NCBI GenBank assembly: GCA_016286585.1
Contig: JAEETC010000004.1
Span: forward strand, 1-61,739
DNA from: Prevotella sp.
GTDB taxonomy: Bacteria; Bacteroidota; Bacteroidia; Bacteroidales; Bacteroidaceae
DNA: 61,739 nucleotides
Direction: 5' to 3'
Notes under the pieces: model-generated
What the model saw: only the letters and a program-made list of their open reading frames with translations
What the model was told of the DNA's origin: nothing
The model's database searches: none
Translations under genes and position numbers: made by a program
Shown: positions 10,063-19,433 of the stretch, one piece after another
Position numbering within the stretch: the first letter of the stretch is position 1
How the letters are laid out: every line of letters starts with the position of its first letter

Positions 10063-10617
10063 TTAATCGCGAGCCTTAAAAAATTCTGTAATTTTCTTCA
10101 CGGCAATATGATAGGAAGCTTTCAGGGCGCCTTCGGAGGTGCCGAGAAGCTGACTGATGTCACTATATTTCATCTCGTCGAAATAGCGCAGCTGGAAGAC
10201 CGTGCGCTGCACGTCGGGCAGGCTGGCGATGGCTTCCTGCAGCAGGGCCTCAGTTTCGGTGCCGTCGAAATAGTTGTCGGCCAGAAGCGCGCCAGCCACG
10301 GAAGGGTCGGCATCGCTGACGGTCTGACGCTGTTTGTTGCGTCGCAGGAAGTCGAGCGACTCGTTGATGGCGATGCGCGAGAGCCAGGTAAGCACCTTGG
10401 AGTCGCCCTGGAAACTGCCAAGTCCGTTCCAGGCCTTGAGGAAACTGTTCTGGAGCACATCGTTGGCATCGTCGTGGGTGAGCACAATCTTTCGGACCTG
10501 CCAATAGAGCTGTTCGCCGTACTGACGGACACAGGCCTCAAAGCCGCGGCGCTGGGTCTCGGGCTTCATGAGCATTTGCAGGATCAGCTGGTCGTCTATC
10601 TTATCCATGGTGGTCAT
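10063..10617 (-). CDS. ECF-type RNA polymerase sigma factor
   Basis: This 184-aa protein has sigma region 2 (about residues 25-95, with DDANDVLQNSFLKAWNGL and the core-binding WLSRIAINESLDFLRR) and region 4 (about 120-180, LPDVQRTVFQLRYFDEMKYS and the helix-turn-helix up to GTSEGALKASYHIAVKK). There is no region 1.1 or 3, as expected for ECF factors. Its ATG overlaps the stop of the upstream L,D-transpeptidase gene in an ATGA junction, so translation of the two is probably coupled. The next gene encodes a one-helix membrane protein, the likely anti-sigma factor. The coupling suggests control of cell-wall or envelope genes. Confidence 0.9.
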   Translation of the reverse strand: MTTMDKIDDQLILQMLMKPETQRRGFEACVRQYGEQLYWQVRKIVLTHDDANDVLQNSFLKAWNGLGSFQGDSKVLTWLSRIAINESLDFLRRNKQRQTVSDADPSVAGALLADNYFDGTETEALLQEAIASLPDVQRTVFQLRYFDEMKYSDISQLLGTSEGALKASYHIAVKKITEFFKARD

Positions 10618-12182
10618 TGGGGCAGGAATGTTTTCATCTCCCTGCGGATGATACGGTCGTAGCCATAGAGATCGGGCCAGAAGTCGACGACTCCTGTCTC
10701 CGGATCGGGATAGGCTGTATAATAAATAATGTACACGGGCACGCGCGGGAGGACATCGCGATAGGTGATGACCTTCAGCGGACGGGGATCGCCGGCATGT
10801 AGGGCCAGGTACTCATGGCCTCTGAGGGTCTGGGGTTTCATGTCCATCGCCAGACGGATCTTGTCGAGCGTCCACTCGTCGGCTCCCTGCAACAGGAAGC
10901 AGGCAAGCTCGAAGGGTTTCTGCACGCGGACACAGCCATGCGAGAGGGTGCGCTTCTCGCGGTTGAAGGCACCTCGGTTGCTGGTATCGTGGAGATACAC
11001 GCCGAAGTTGTTGGCGAAGCGGAAGACGATACGGCCGAGGGAGTTGCCTGCCCCACCCTTCTGACTGATGCGCAGGCCTCCGTCCATCAGCTGGCTGCTG
11101 GTGACCTCAGCGGGGTCGAGGGTATCGCCGCTCTGACGGTCGATGATAGAATACCGGTTTCGGGCGAAATAGGCAGAGTCGCCACCATGGACGGCCACCT
11201 CGCCCTTCACGATCGACGTGGGGATGATCCATTCGGGATTCACCTGCATGTGGGTGATCTCGCTGTTGAGCAACGGCGTCTTCGTCGCGATGGCCCCACA
11301 GCAGATCTTCATGGGCATCACACTGTCGGGGCCCACGGCCCAGAGCTGGAGGGCGGGGATATTGACCACCACCTGATGGGTGCGGCCCTCAGGACGGGCT
11401 GTCTGCCAGCGACAGCGCTCCAGATTCACCGCTATTGTACGACAATTGGCGGTGTCTTTCGACCGTGCCAACTGGGCCTGTAACGTCTTATAGAGGCTAT
11501 GGGCGGGGGCTGCGGTCTGCAGATAGGTCATCCTGTCTGTCGATGCCAGCTTCCGCAAGGCTTCCTGATAGTCGGGTGCCTTGATCTCATAGTCGAAGAG
11601 GCGGGCAAGGCCCGAGCCGTCGGGCTTATAGTCCAGATGGTTGAACACCTGGTCGGGGCGGATGAAACCATAGCGCTGTCCGACGGTATACCTCACGTAG
11701 GCTTTCGACAAATGATAGTCCAATCGGGGCAGCACCTCGTTGATGCTCTGTCCGACAGAGTCGAAAGCGAGTTTGTGGACGATCTCAAGGTCATCCTCAA
11801 TCTCCGACAGGAAGAAGGCTTTCAGATTCAGACCGTGTTGCGGTAGTTCCCTTTGCAACTGCGTCAACAGCGAGTCGGCCTGATTGGTCACCCCTTCCCG
11901 TGTATACCAGAGAGGGTCATGGGTGCGCTCGGCATAATACTTGCGGACTGCCTTGTCGGCTTCCCACCTCGAGGAGTCGGCATCTAAAAGATGCGTCAGA
12001 TACTGCCTTTGCTCGGTGGTATCCAACGCATGTACAAATGTTCCAAAAGCGGAATAATCGGCCTCGTCATACTCACGGTTTCCGTTGACGCAGGAAGCCA
12101 GGAGCATCAGGGTTACAACAAGTGCTGTGACTAACGGACAGACACTTTTCGAACAACCTTGCCGACCTTGACGATATAGCAA
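10614..12182 (-). CDS. L,D-transpeptidase (YcbB-type) lipoprotein
   Basis: This product of about 522 aa makes 3-3 crosslinks in peptidoglycan or attaches proteins to it. The YkuD catalytic motif SHGCVRV is present near residues 412-418, with the catalytic Cys near 415 and an upstream HDTSNRGAF stretch. The N-terminal region (about 60-330) is the long helical YcbB-type part. A lipobox LLASC at about residues 27-31 predicts a periplasmic lipoprotein. The only usable start appears to be a TTG at 12182, which overlaps the upstream gene by 52 nt; the start is therefore uncertain. The stop overlaps the ECF sigma gene (ATGA). Confidence 0.85.
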   Translation of the reverse strand: MLYRQGRQGCSKSVCPLVTALVVTLMLLASCVNGNREYDEADYSAFGTFVHALDTTEQRQYLTHLLDADSSRWEADKAVRKYYAERTHDPLWYTREGVTNQADSLLTQLQRELPQHGLNLKAFFLSEIEDDLEIVHKLAFDSVGQSINEVLPRLDYHLSKAYVRYTVGQRYGFIRPDQVFNHLDYKPDGSGLARLFDYEIKAPDYQEALRKLASTDRMTYLQTAAPAHSLYKTLQAQLARSKDTANCRTIAVNLERCRWQTARPEGRTHQVVVNIPALQLWAVGPDSVMPMKICCGAIATKTPLLNSEITHMQVNPEWIIPTSIVKGEVAVHGGDSAYFARNRYSIIDRQSGDTLDPAEVTSSQLMDGGLRISQKGGAGNSLGRIVFRFANNFGVYLHDTSNRGAFNREKRTLSHGCVRVQKPFELACFLLQGADEWTLDKIRLAMDMKPQTLRGHEYLALHAGDPRPLKVITYRDVLPRVPVYIIYYTAYPDPETGVVDFWPDLYGYDRIIRREMKTFLPQ

Positions 12183-12448
12183 CCTTTCGGAATATTAAGT
12201 TCGATCTTCTGGGAATGGCTGGTAATCTCTACGCTCAAGACTTTTTTGCCCGTCAGCGAGACGACCTCCAACGTGCAGCCCTCAGCGCCTGTAATCATCA
12301 GCGTGCCGTTGTTATAAGTGATCTCGGCCTCCTCCTCGACAGACATCTCCATGACGCCAGCCATATAGGCAGGAGCAGCGCTGACAGCCATCGGAGCAAC
12401 CCACATCAGGCCCCCAGAAAGTATCAAGACAAGTAAACGTTTCTTCAT
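12131..12448 (-). CDS. Small secreted protein resembling a T9SS C-terminal domain
   Basis: This 105-aa product starts at the ATG 12448; an in-frame TTG at 12457 is less likely. It has a signal peptide (MKKRLLVLILSGGLMWVAP), then a short acidic linker, then about 70 residues shaped like a Por/T9SS C-terminal sorting domain: NGTLMITGAEGCTLEVVSLT, with GKKVLSVEI and an end GCYIVKVGKVVRKVSVR. Such a domain normally ends a large surface protein; here it is the entire mature protein. It is the first gene of the L,D-transpeptidase/sigma operon. Function unknown. Confidence 0.7.
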   Translation of the reverse strand: MKKRLLVLILSGGLMWVAPMAVSAAPAYMAGVMEMSVEEEAEITYNNGTLMITGAEGCTLEVVSLTGKKVLSVEITSHSQKIELNIPKGCYIVKVGKVVRKVSVR

Positions 12449-12470
12449 ACGCAACAATATATAGTTGGCG

Positions 12471-12500
12471 CAAAGTTAAACAATTTATTTGAAACAGCAA
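12471..12500 (-). promoter_or_regulatory. Promoter of the transpeptidase/ECF sigma operon
   Basis: The minus-strand -7 TAACTTTG is at 12478-12471 and the -33 TTG at 12500-12498, with a 19-bp spacer. It precedes the ATG at 12448 and would drive the five genes from 12448 to 9201. Confidence 0.7.
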
Positions 12501-12535
12501 AACTTTTTGGGCGGAAAATGCACTTTGGAGGCAAT

Positions 12536-13450
12536 TTACACGTCAAAAACATCCATTTCGTTGGTCAAATAGGTATTTTCAAACACCTCCTTGGCCTCAT
12601 GGAGCAGCACGTTCTCATCTTCATAGCGCGAACTGTAGTGCCCCAGCAGCAGCTTCCCCACCCCAGCATCGCGGGCCACCATCGCGGCCTGTCGGGCTGT
12701 GGAATGATGGTATTTCTCGGCTGACTGGATCTTGTCTTCGCCATAGGTACTCTCATGATATAGGGTGTTGACACCCTTGACCAGCTGATGCAGCGAAGGC
12801 AAATAACGGGTATCGCTGCAATAGGCATAGCTCCGCGGGGGATCGGCTGGTCTGACGAGCCGGCTGTTGGGGATGACCTCGCCGTCGGGCATCGTCCAGT
12901 CGGCCCCGTTCTTGATATTGTTCACCTGACTGACTGGTATCTGATAAGCTTGCATCATCTCCGGACGGATATGGGGCAGCAGCTGTTTCTCACGGATCAG
13001 ATAGCCACAGGTAGGAAGGCGGTGCTGGAGCGGGATGGACTCCACCATGATGCTACGGTCCTCATAGACCACAGCGTGGCGGGTGGTGTCGACCGGATGG
13101 AACTCCACCTCAAAGCCCAGGTCATGAGTGAAGAAGTCTATCTGACCTCGCAGGATAGGCCCCAGCGCCTCTGGCCCATAGACATGAAGGGTGGCCGTTC
13201 TGCCCACCAGCCCGAAGGTGGAGATCATGCCGATGAGCCCAAAACAATGGTCGCCATGCAGATGGGTAATGAAGACATGGCTCAGTTTGGTAAACCGCGC
13301 ATGGCTCCGCCGCAACTGTGTCTGCGTGCCCTCTGCGCAATCCAGCATCAACAGCTTCTCACGCACTTCCACCACTTGGGAGGAAGCGTTATGGCGAAGG
13401 GTGGGAAGCGCACTTCCACACCCTAAGATATGAACCTTAAAAGGCTCCAC
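12536..13450 (-). CDS. rnz: Ribonuclease Z
   Basis: This 304-aa metallo-beta-lactamase-fold endonuclease matures tRNA 3' ends. The N-terminal ILGCGSALPT and the metal motif HLHGDH (in FITHLHGDHCFGL, about residues 58-70) are intact. Further ligands are found in YCSDTRY and LLGHYSSRY near the C-terminus. The start is a GTG at 13450, which places the family-typical ILGCGS seven residues in; no ATG gives a complete protein. It follows the lipoprotein gene by 6 bp and is the last gene of a mazG-lipoprotein-rnz unit. Confidence 0.93.
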   Translation of the reverse strand: MEPFKVHILGCGSALPTLRHNASSQVVEVREKLLMLDCAEGTQTQLRRSHARFTKLSHVFITHLHGDHCFGLIGMISTFGLVGRTATLHVYGPEALGPILRGQIDFFTHDLGFEVEFHPVDTTRHAVVYEDRSIMVESIPLQHRLPTCGYLIREKQLLPHIRPEMMQAYQIPVSQVNNIKNGADWTMPDGEVIPNSRLVRPADPPRSYAYCSDTRYLPSLHQLVKGVNTLYHESTYGEDKIQSAEKYHHSTARQAAMVARDAGVGKLLLGHYSSRYEDENVLLHEAKEVFENTYLTNEMDVFDV

Positions 13451-13456
13451 CGCAGA

Positions 13457-14155
13457 TCAGATCTTATTGAACTCGTCGTTGGTCTCCTCTAACTCCAGGC
13501 CATGAAGGTCGACCTTGGGCTTGGGCTTCCAACGGCTGTACTCAAACGTCTCTGTCTCGTCGCGGGGCTTGCCAAGCGTGCGGTAGGCCAATGTGTCCGG
13601 ACCGAGTGTGAGGATCTCATAGCGGTTGTCCTCTTCCTCGTCGCCACCACCCTCACGGGTCAGCAGGATCTCCAGATCTCCGTTAAAGATCTTCCACGTC
13701 CGATAGATGATGACCGACTGGTCGATGCTTTCAGCGACACCACCCTCCTTGATACGGATACCAATCTCGGCACTCCCGTCGATGGGATCAGGCATCACCC
13801 AATCGCCCATCAGCGTGTTGAGGTTAATCACCAGGTTAGCTTCCGTCTTAGCCTGATTGGCCATGACAGCCACACGGTCGGCCACCTGCAGGCCTCCGAA
13901 CACCTTACCATTCTCCTGAGCCTTCGTCAGACTGAGCGTCAGCGTGTCGCCATTATCCGTCACAATCTCTAACGTGTTCATGGCCGTGCCGTCTGTACAG
14001 ATACCATAAATAGTACGATCGGTGAAAGCAAAGTTCTCCAGATTCGTGGTGTCCTGCGACACCTCTTCTGCTTGCTGTTGTTTTCCACCACCACAACTGC
14101 CCAGTGAGAACATCACGGCAGCCATCATGCCAACAAATACCAATTTCTTCATCAT
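13457..14155 (-). CDS. Lipoprotein of unknown function
   Basis: This 232-aa product has a signal peptide with lipobox SLGSC (about residues 17-21) followed by GGGKQQQ, so it is probably a lipid-anchored envelope protein. The mature part is beta-strand rich, with a lipocalin-like ending (YEILTLGPDTLAYRTLGK). It contains a Glu/Asp run EGGGDEEEDN near residue 170. It sits 18 bp after mazG and 6 bp before rnz, which suggests cotranscription without a clear functional link. The lipocalin-like reading is tentative. Confidence 0.7.
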   Translation of the reverse strand: MMKKLVFVGMMAAVMFSLGSCGGGKQQQAEEVSQDTTNLENFAFTDRTIYGICTDGTAMNTLEIVTDNGDTLTLSLTKAQENGKVFGGLQVADRVAVMANQAKTEANLVINLNTLMGDWVMPDPIDGSAEIGIRIKEGGVAESIDQSVIIYRTWKIFNGDLEILLTREGGGDEEEDNRYEILTLGPDTLAYRTLGKPRDETETFEYSRWKPKPKVDLHGLELEETNDEFNKI

Positions 14156-14173
14156 AACTTCTATTATTTTGGA

Positions 14174-15040
14174 TTATTTACGTTCATTCTTTTTGGCTTC
14201 ATTCCATAGTTCATCCATCTCTCCCAACGTCATCTCTGTCAAGGGTTTACCAATCTTGATGCTATGTTGTTCAATATAGTTAAAACGGTCTATGAACTTG
14301 CGGTTGGTCTTCTCCAGGGCATTGTCGGGATTCAGCTTATAGAGACGGGCTGCATTGATGACTGCGAACAGGAAGTCGCCCAGTTCTTCCGTCGAGCGGT
14401 CTTTGTCATCCTTCTCCAGTTCAGACTCCAGCTCATCCAGCTCCTCGCGAACCTTCTTCCACACATCCCGACGGTCTTCCCAATCAAAGCCCACATTCCT
14501 GGCTTTATCCTGGATCCGGTAGGCCTTGATGATGCTTGGCAGCGCCTCAGGAACGCCAGAGAGCACACTCTTATTGCCGTCCTTCTCCTTCAACTTGATC
14601 TGTTCCCAATTTTGCAAGACCTGAGTAACACTAGTTACACTCGTCTGACCAGTAGAACCCGCCTGAGAATCATCCTCTGGCACATACGGCAATGGCTTCG
14701 GATCCTCAGCGTCAATCTGCGAAGGATGATAGACATGAGGATGGCGAGTGATCATCTTCCGGGTCAAGGCATTGCACACATCAGCCATGTCGAACTGTGA
14801 CTGTTCCTCGGCAATCTTGGCATAAAAACAGATATGCAATAACACATCGCCCAACTCCTTACAGATATCATGGATGTCATTTTTGATGAGTGCATCGCAG
14901 AGCTCATAAGTCTCCTCGATGGTATTGGGTCTTAGGCTTTCGTTCGTCTGCTTCTTGTCCCATGGACAATTGGCCCTCAATGCATCCAATACATCCAGAA
15001 ACCGCCCAAAAGCCTGCATTTTTTCCTCTTTTGTGTGCAT
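14174..15040 (-). CDS. mazG: Nucleoside triphosphate pyrophosphohydrolase
   Basis: This 288-aa protein has two MazG domains that hydrolyse (d)NTPs to monophosphates and pyrophosphate. The first begins with [20 protein letters not shown] and has the metal-binding E-x-x-E plus ELGDVLLH motifs (about residues 35-80). The second contains [10 protein letters not shown] and [18 protein letters not shown] (about 205-255). This two-domain layout is normal for MazG. The insert between the domains (about 125-150) is Gly/Ser/Thr-rich. It is first in the unit with a lipoprotein and rnz; a -7 box lies at 15060-15067. Confidence 0.93.
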   Translation of the reverse strand: MHTKEEKMQAFGRFLDVLDALRANCPWDKKQTNESLRPNTIEETYELCDALIKNDIHDICKELGDVLLHICFYAKIAEEQSQFDMADVCNALTRKMITRHPHVYHPSQIDAEDPKPLPYVPEDDSQAGSTGQTSVTSVTQVLQNWEQIKLKEKDGNKSVLSGVPEALPSIIKAYRIQDKARNVGFDWEDRRDVWKKVREELDELESELEKDDKDRSTEELGDFLFAVINAARLYKLNPDNALEKTNRKFIDRFNYIEQHSIKIGKPLTEMTLGEMDELWNEAKKNERK

Positions 15041-15059
15041 AATTTCTTAAATTATGTGG

Positions 15060-15067
15060 CAAAGATA
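15060..15067 (-). promoter_or_regulatory. -7 box for mazG
   Basis: TATCTTTG on the minus strand lies 20 bp before the mazG ATG at 15040. No TTG was found at the expected -33 position. Confidence 0.5.
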
Positions 15068-15089
15068 CGACTTTTCGCCGGAATTTTAC

Positions 15090-15097
15090 TAATTTTG
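15090..15097 (+). promoter_or_regulatory. -7 box for valS
   Basis: TAATTTTG fits TAnnTTTG and is 55 bp before the valS ATG at 15152. It lies inside the longer open frame from 15035, which argues against that upstream start. The -33 box is not clear. Confidence 0.5.
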
Positions 15098-15151
15098 CAG
15101 CGATTTTTTAAGAATTTGCGTTTTTTGAGCATAGAAATAACAAATAATAAT

Positions 15152-17863
15152 ATGGAATTAGCAAGCAAATACGACCCGAAAGAGGTCGAAGGCAAATGGT
15201 ATCAGTACTGGCTTGACCACAAACTTTTCGCCAGCAAACCCGACGGACGTCAACCCTATACCATCGTCATTCCACCACCCAATGTGACTGGTGTGCTCCA
15301 CATGGGACACATGTTGAACAACACCATTCAGGACATTCTGGTGCGCAGAGCCCGTATGGAGGGTAAGAATGCCTGTTGGGTGCCGGGCACCGACCACGCC
15401 TCGATCGCCACAGAAGCCAAGGTGGTGAAGAAACTCGCCGAGCAAGGCATCAAGAAGCATGACCTGACTCGCGACCAGTTCCTGGAGCATGCATGGGACT
15501 GGACCCACGAGCATGGTGGTATTATCCTCAAGCAGCTACGCCGACTGGGAGCTTCCTGCGACTGGGACCGTACTGCCTTCACGATGGATGAGACCCGGTC
15601 TGAGAGCGTCATTAAAGTCTTCGTCGACCTATACAACAAAGGCCTTATCTATCGTGGTCTCCGCATGGTGAACTGGGATCCTAAGGCTCTCACCGCTCTC
15701 TCTACCGAGGAGGTGATCTATAAAGAGGAGCAGAGCCATCTGTTCCATCTGAAATACTACGTCGCTAATGCCGACGGTTCAATATGTCGCGATGGTATCG
15801 CCACAAACGAAACCGAGGGCAATGTCATCCACAAGGATGAGAAGGGCTACTATGCCGTTGTCGCCACTACTCGTCCAGAGACCATCATGGGTGATACTGC
15901 TATGTGTATCAACCCCAAGGACCCGAAGAACCAGTGGCTGAAGGGCCGCAAGGTGATTGTACCTCTGGTGAACCGCGTTATCCCCGTCATCGAAGACCGT
16001 TACGTGGATATCGAGTTCGGTACGGGTTGTTTGAAGGTGACACCTGCCCACGACACCAACGACTACATGCTGGGTAAGACTCACAACCTTGAGACCATCG
16101 ATATCTTCAACCCCGACGGCACCATCTCTGAGCAGAGTCCCATCTACGTCGGCATGGACCGTATGGACTGCCGTAAGCAGATTGCCAAGGATCTGCAGGA
16201 TGCAAGACTGATGGAGAAGGTTGAGGACTATACTAATAAGGTGGGCTATTCTGAGCGCAACCCCGACACCGCCATCGAGCCAAGACTCTCGTTGCAGTGG
16301 TTCCTCAAGATGCAGCACTTTGCCGACATCGCCCTGCCGCCAGTATTGAACGGCGAGATGCATTTCTATCCGCAGAAGTACGTCAATACCTATAAGAACT
16401 GGCTCGAGAACATCCAGGATTGGTGTATCTCTCGTCAGTTGTGGTGGGGTCATCGCATCCCTGCCTACTATTACAATGAGAACGACGACTACGTGGTAGC
16501 CGCCACTCGTGAGGAGGCTCTGAAACTGGCTCAGCAGAAGGATCCGAAGATCACGGATGCCGATCTGCGTCAGGACGAGGATGCCCTCGACACTTGGTTC
16601 TCATCATGGCTCTGGCCTGTCTCGCTCTTCGACGGTATCAATAATCCCGGCAACGAGGAGATCAAGTACTACTACCCCACTTCCGACCTCGTAACGGCTC
16701 CCGACATCATCTTCTTCTGGGTGGCCCGCATGATCATGGCCGGTGAGGAGTACATGGGCACCTTCCCCTTCAAGAACGTTTACTTCACTGGTATCGTTCG
16801 CGACAAACTGGGTCGAAAGATGTCTAAGTCATTGGGCAATAGTCCTGACCCCATCGAACTCATCGAGAAGTTCGGTGCCGACGGTGTCCGCATGGGTATG
16901 ATGCTCTCTGCCCCTGCCGGCAACGACATTCTCTTCGACGAGGCCCTCTGCGAGCAGGGACGTAACTTCAATAATAAGATCTGGAATGCCTTCCGTCTGG
17001 TGAAGGGTTGGAAGGTGGCAGACATAGAACAGTCTGAGGCCGGCAAGATTGCCACCGCTTGGTTTGAGGCAAAACTACGTCTGACCAATGCCGAGGTCGA
17101 TGACCTCTTCAAGAAATATCGCATCTCTGAGGCCCTGATGGCTGTCTATAAGCTCTTCTGGGATGAGTTCTCAAGTTGGTATCTGGAGATGGTAAAGCCC
17201 GCCTACGTCAACGGCGAGCAACAGCCCATCGACCGCAAGACCTACGACAAGACCCTCGAATTCTTCGAGACCCTTCTGAAGATGCTCCATCCGTTCATGC
17301 CGTTCATTACCGAGGAGCTCTGGCAGCACCTTTACGACCGTCAGGATGGTGAGAGCATCATGCGTGACAAGTTGGACATTGCCGCTCCCACAGAGGCAGA
17401 CAACAAACTGGCCGCCGACATCGAAAACGTGAAGCAGATTGTCTCTGGTGTCCGCATGGTCCGCAGTTCAAAGAACATCGCCCCCAAGGAGCAGCTCGAA
17501 CTTCAGGCCATCGGCAAGAACGACTATGAGGCCTTCAACGCAGCCATCAGCAAGATGGCGAACCTCAGCGCCATCACCGTTGTCGCCGAGAAGGACGCCA
17601 CCGCCTCTGCCTTTATGGTTGGCACCGATGAGTTTGCCGTGCCTCTAGGTAATATGATCGACGTCGAGGCCGAGATTGCCAAGATGGAGGCCCAGTTGCA
17701 ACACCTTGAGGGATTCCTGGCTGGTGTCATGAAGAAACTCTCCAACGAACGTTTCGTTCAGAACGCCCCAGAGGCCGTCGTTGCCTTGGAGCGCAAGAAG
17801 CAGAGTGATGCGGAGGAGAAAATTGCCTCTCTCAAAGAATCCATTGCCGCATTAAGGAAATAA
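15152..17863 (+). CDS. valS: Valyl-tRNA synthetase
   Basis: This 903-aa class I aminoacyl-tRNA synthetase charges tRNA-Val. I start at the ATG 15152 ([20 protein letters not shown]); the open frame from 15035 adds a non-conserved segment that overlaps the promoter. The HIGH-type motif is HMGH (about residues 50-53, in [13 protein letters not shown]) and the KMSKS motif is in [11 protein letters not shown] (about 553-559). The editing domain lies between them. The anticodon-binding domain follows, and a C-terminal coiled coil ends the protein (about 830-903). The HprK-like gene follows after only 7 bp, so the peptide/EPS-associated genes may be partly read from valS. Confidence 0.97.
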   Translation: MELASKYDPKEVEGKWYQYWLDHKLFASKPDGRQPYTIVIPPPNVTGVLHMGHMLNNTIQDILVRRARMEGKNACWVPGTDHASIATEAKVVKKLAEQGIKKHDLTRDQFLEHAWDWTHEHGGIILKQLRRLGASCDWDRTAFTMDETRSESVIKVFVDLYNKGLIYRGLRMVNWDPKALTALSTEEVIYKEEQSHLFHLKYYVANADGSICRDGIATNETEGNVIHKDEKGYYAVVATTRPETIMGDTAMCINPKDPKNQWLKGRKVIVPLVNRVIPVIEDRYVDIEFGTGCLKVTPAHDTNDYMLGKTHNLETIDIFNPDGTISEQSPIYVGMDRMDCRKQIAKDLQDARLMEKVEDYTNKVGYSERNPDTAIEPRLSLQWFLKMQHFADIALPPVLNGEMHFYPQKYVNTYKNWLENIQDWCISRQLWWGHRIPAYYYNENDDYVVAATREEALKLAQQKDPKITDADLRQDEDALDTWFSSWLWPVSLFDGINNPGNEEIKYYYPTSDLVTAPDIIFFWVARMIMAGEEYMGTFPFKNVYFTGIVRDKLGRKMSKSLGNSPDPIELIEKFGADGVRMGMMLSAPAGNDILFDEALCEQGRNFNNKIWNAFRLVKGWKVADIEQSEAGKIATAWFEAKLRLTNAEVDDLFKKYRISEALMAVYKLFWDEFSSWYLEMVKPAYVNGEQQPIDRKTYDKTLEFFETLLKMLHPFMPFITEELWQHLYDRQDGESIMRDKLDIAAPTEADNKLAADIENVKQIVSGVRMVRSSKNIAPKEQLELQAIGKNDYEAFNAAISKMANLSAITVVAEKDATASAFMVGTDEFAVPLGNMIDVEAEIAKMEAQLQHLEGFLAGVMKKLSNERFVQNAPEAVVALERKKQSDAEEKIASLKESIAALRK

Positions 17864-17870
17864 TCGATTC

Positions 17871-18731
17871 ATGAGGAAGCACTATACTGTAGCCGGTCAT
17901 GGCTTCACGGTGGATGCTGAAGAGGCTGTATTCACCGGCATGAATCAGTACACTCCGTTTCTGGACGAAGAGAACACAGATTCACTGTTCACTCTCTACG
18001 TCCAGGAATTGGCTACACCTATTATATATAATGTAAAGTACAAGCAGGAAGATGAAGGTCAGGTGATGCTCAGCGGCGAAACCCCCGACGGCAAGACGGT
18101 TCTCGAATACCAGCTGAGAGGGAAGGTTGCCGGTTGGCTGGTGTGCAGTCTCGACTTCAAGGAAGGACATGTCTATTATAACAAAGAACGGCAAAGGATG
18201 TTTGTGACCAATAATGCCTTGATGATGATGTACACATTCATTACTTCCGACAAACAGACAACGCTGTTCCATTCATCGGTCGTCAGCTATCAGGGCAAGG
18301 CTTACATGTTCCTCGGCAGAAGCGGAACAGGCAAGAGCACCCATTCCCAACTATGGCTCAAGTATATCGAAGGGACAGAACTGGTGAACGATGACAATCC
18401 CGTCGTCCGGATCATCGATGGTGAGGCCCGTGTCTACGGCTCCCCCTGGAGCGGCAAAACCCCATGTTACAGGAATGTCGATTATCCTATCGGGGGAATC
18501 GTCAAACTGAAACAGGCGCCTTTTAACGAGATCCGGCGGATGAAGGCCGTTGAAGCCTATGTCGCATTGGCCATGAGCATATCGGGTATGCGCTGGAACA
18601 CCAAGATGGGCGACGGCCTGCATCATACAGAGAATCTGTTGACGGCAACAGTTCCCGTCTGGCATCTGTCATGCCTGCCGGATCAAAATGCAGCTGAGTT
18701 ATGTCAAACGACCATAGCAGTCAAAGACTAA
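17871..18731 (+). CDS. HprK-related kinase
   Basis: This 286-aa protein resembles the C-terminal kinase domain of HPr kinase/phosphorylase. The P-loop GRSGTGKST is at about residues 148-156. An acidic LVNDDNPVV motif follows, then SPWSGKTPCYRN, a pattern shared by HprK/PEPCK-like kinases. It lacks the N-terminal HprK domain; residues 1-120 are strand-rich. No HPr gene is nearby. The next genes encode an S26-type peptidase (31-bp overlap), a PqqD protein and an ABC exporter, and an NTP_transf_5 gene lies on the other strand at 22 kb. This grouping resembles the HPr-rel-A type systems seen near exopolysaccharide or peptide-modification genes. It most likely phosphorylates a peptide or small molecule; the substrate is unknown. 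Confidence 0.8.
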   Translation: MRKHYTVAGHGFTVDAEEAVFTGMNQYTPFLDEENTDSLFTLYVQELATPIIYNVKYKQEDEGQVMLSGETPDGKTVLEYQLRGKVAGWLVCSLDFKEGHVYYNKERQRMFVTNNALMMMYTFITSDKQTTLFHSSVVSYQGKAYMFLGRSGTGKSTHSQLWLKYIEGTELVNDDNPVVRIIDGEARVYGSPWSGKTPCYRNVDYPIGGIVKLKQAPFNEIRRMKAVEAYVALAMSISGMRWNTKMGDGLHHTENLLTATVPVWHLSCLPDQNAAELCQTTIAVKD

Positions 18732-19159
18732 AGGACAACAAGATTATCCAGGAGGCCATCAAACTGGTCGAGGATGGCATCTGCGTCACCTTCCCCGTCG
18801 ACGGGAGAAGCATGCTGCCATTCATCATTGGCGGTAAAGATAGCGTCATTCTGGAGAAGCCCTCAAAACCGGAGATGGGCGATATTGTCCTGGCTTGGGT
18901 AGACAACTGCCGATATGTCGTCCACCGCATCATTGACATCCATGACGATACCGTCATCCTCATGGGAGACGGAAATATCAGAGGTACGGAGAAATGCCAT
19001 CAAGATGACATTAAGGCAAAAGTCACCCACGTGGTGGACGCAAAAGGAAACAGGCATCAGATAGACACGAGAAAATACAAATGGGGTGCTTTCCTCTGGG
19101 GCAAGTTGCGCCCGGTGAGAAGGTATCTGCTGTTCATTTACAAACACATTTGGTTATGA
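18701..19159 (+). CDS. S26-type signal peptidase-like protein with Ser-His dyad
   Basis: This 152-aa protein has the S26 boxes: FPVDGRSMLPFI with the nucleophile Ser about residue 37, a GDIVLAWVDN strand, then YVVHRIIDI with His about residue 75, and ILMGDGN. Most bacterial type I signal peptidases use Lys at the second position. His with a GDGN-type box matches the ER/archaeal/SipW-like subgroup. There is no N-terminal membrane anchor; only the last 15 residues are hydrophobic and aromatic. It overlaps the HprK-like gene by 31 bp and the PqqD gene by an ATGA junction, so the three are translationally coupled. It may cleave a leader peptide; the target is not seen nearby. Confidence 0.8.
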   Translation: MSNDHSSQRLKDNKIIQEAIKLVEDGICVTFPVDGRSMLPFIIGGKDSVILEKPSKPEMGDIVLAWVDNCRYVVHRIIDIHDDTVILMGDGNIRGTEKCHQDDIKAKVTHVVDAKGNRHQIDTRKYKWGAFLWGKLRPVRRYLLFIYKHIWL

Positions 19160-19425
19160 AACAAAAGAAAGGATTGGTATTACGCGACGTTTGCGGAGAG
19201 AAAGTCATCATTGGAGAAGGGCTCGAAGCCATCAATTTCGGCAGACTCCTCTGTCTGAACGACACAGCGGCCTGGCTCTGGCAGAAGGCTTCTGAGATGG
19301 AAGAATTCTCCATCAAAGAACTCGCTGATATCCTATACGAGGAATACGATGTGACGCCAGAACAGGCACTCAACGATGTGACGGATATCGTTGCCAAGTG
19401 GCAAGAGGCACAGATTGTTGAGTAA
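19156..19425 (+). CDS. PqqD-family peptide-binding protein
   Basis: This 89-aa protein starts at the ATG 19156, which overlaps the peptidase stop (ATGA). It has the PqqD layout: a beta-rich first half (KGLVLRDVCGEKVIIGEG), the conserved LNDTAAWLW segment (about residues 36-44), and a helical end with DVTPEQALNDVTDIVAKW. PqqD domains bind leader peptides and present them to modifying enzymes. Its immediate partners here are a kinase, a peptidase and an exporter, not a radical SAM enzyme. No precursor peptide was recognised in the small gaps around it. Confidence 0.85.
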   Translation: MKQKKGLVLRDVCGEKVIIGEGLEAINFGRLLCLNDTAAWLWQKASEMEEFSIKELADILYEEYDVTPEQALNDVTDIVAKWQEAQIVE

Positions 19426-19433
19426 CAGACGGC

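Noticed and set aside
15035..15151. N-terminal extension of valS
   Set aside because: The extra 39 codons overlap a -7 box and are not ValRS-like; the protein family starts near the ATG at 15152.
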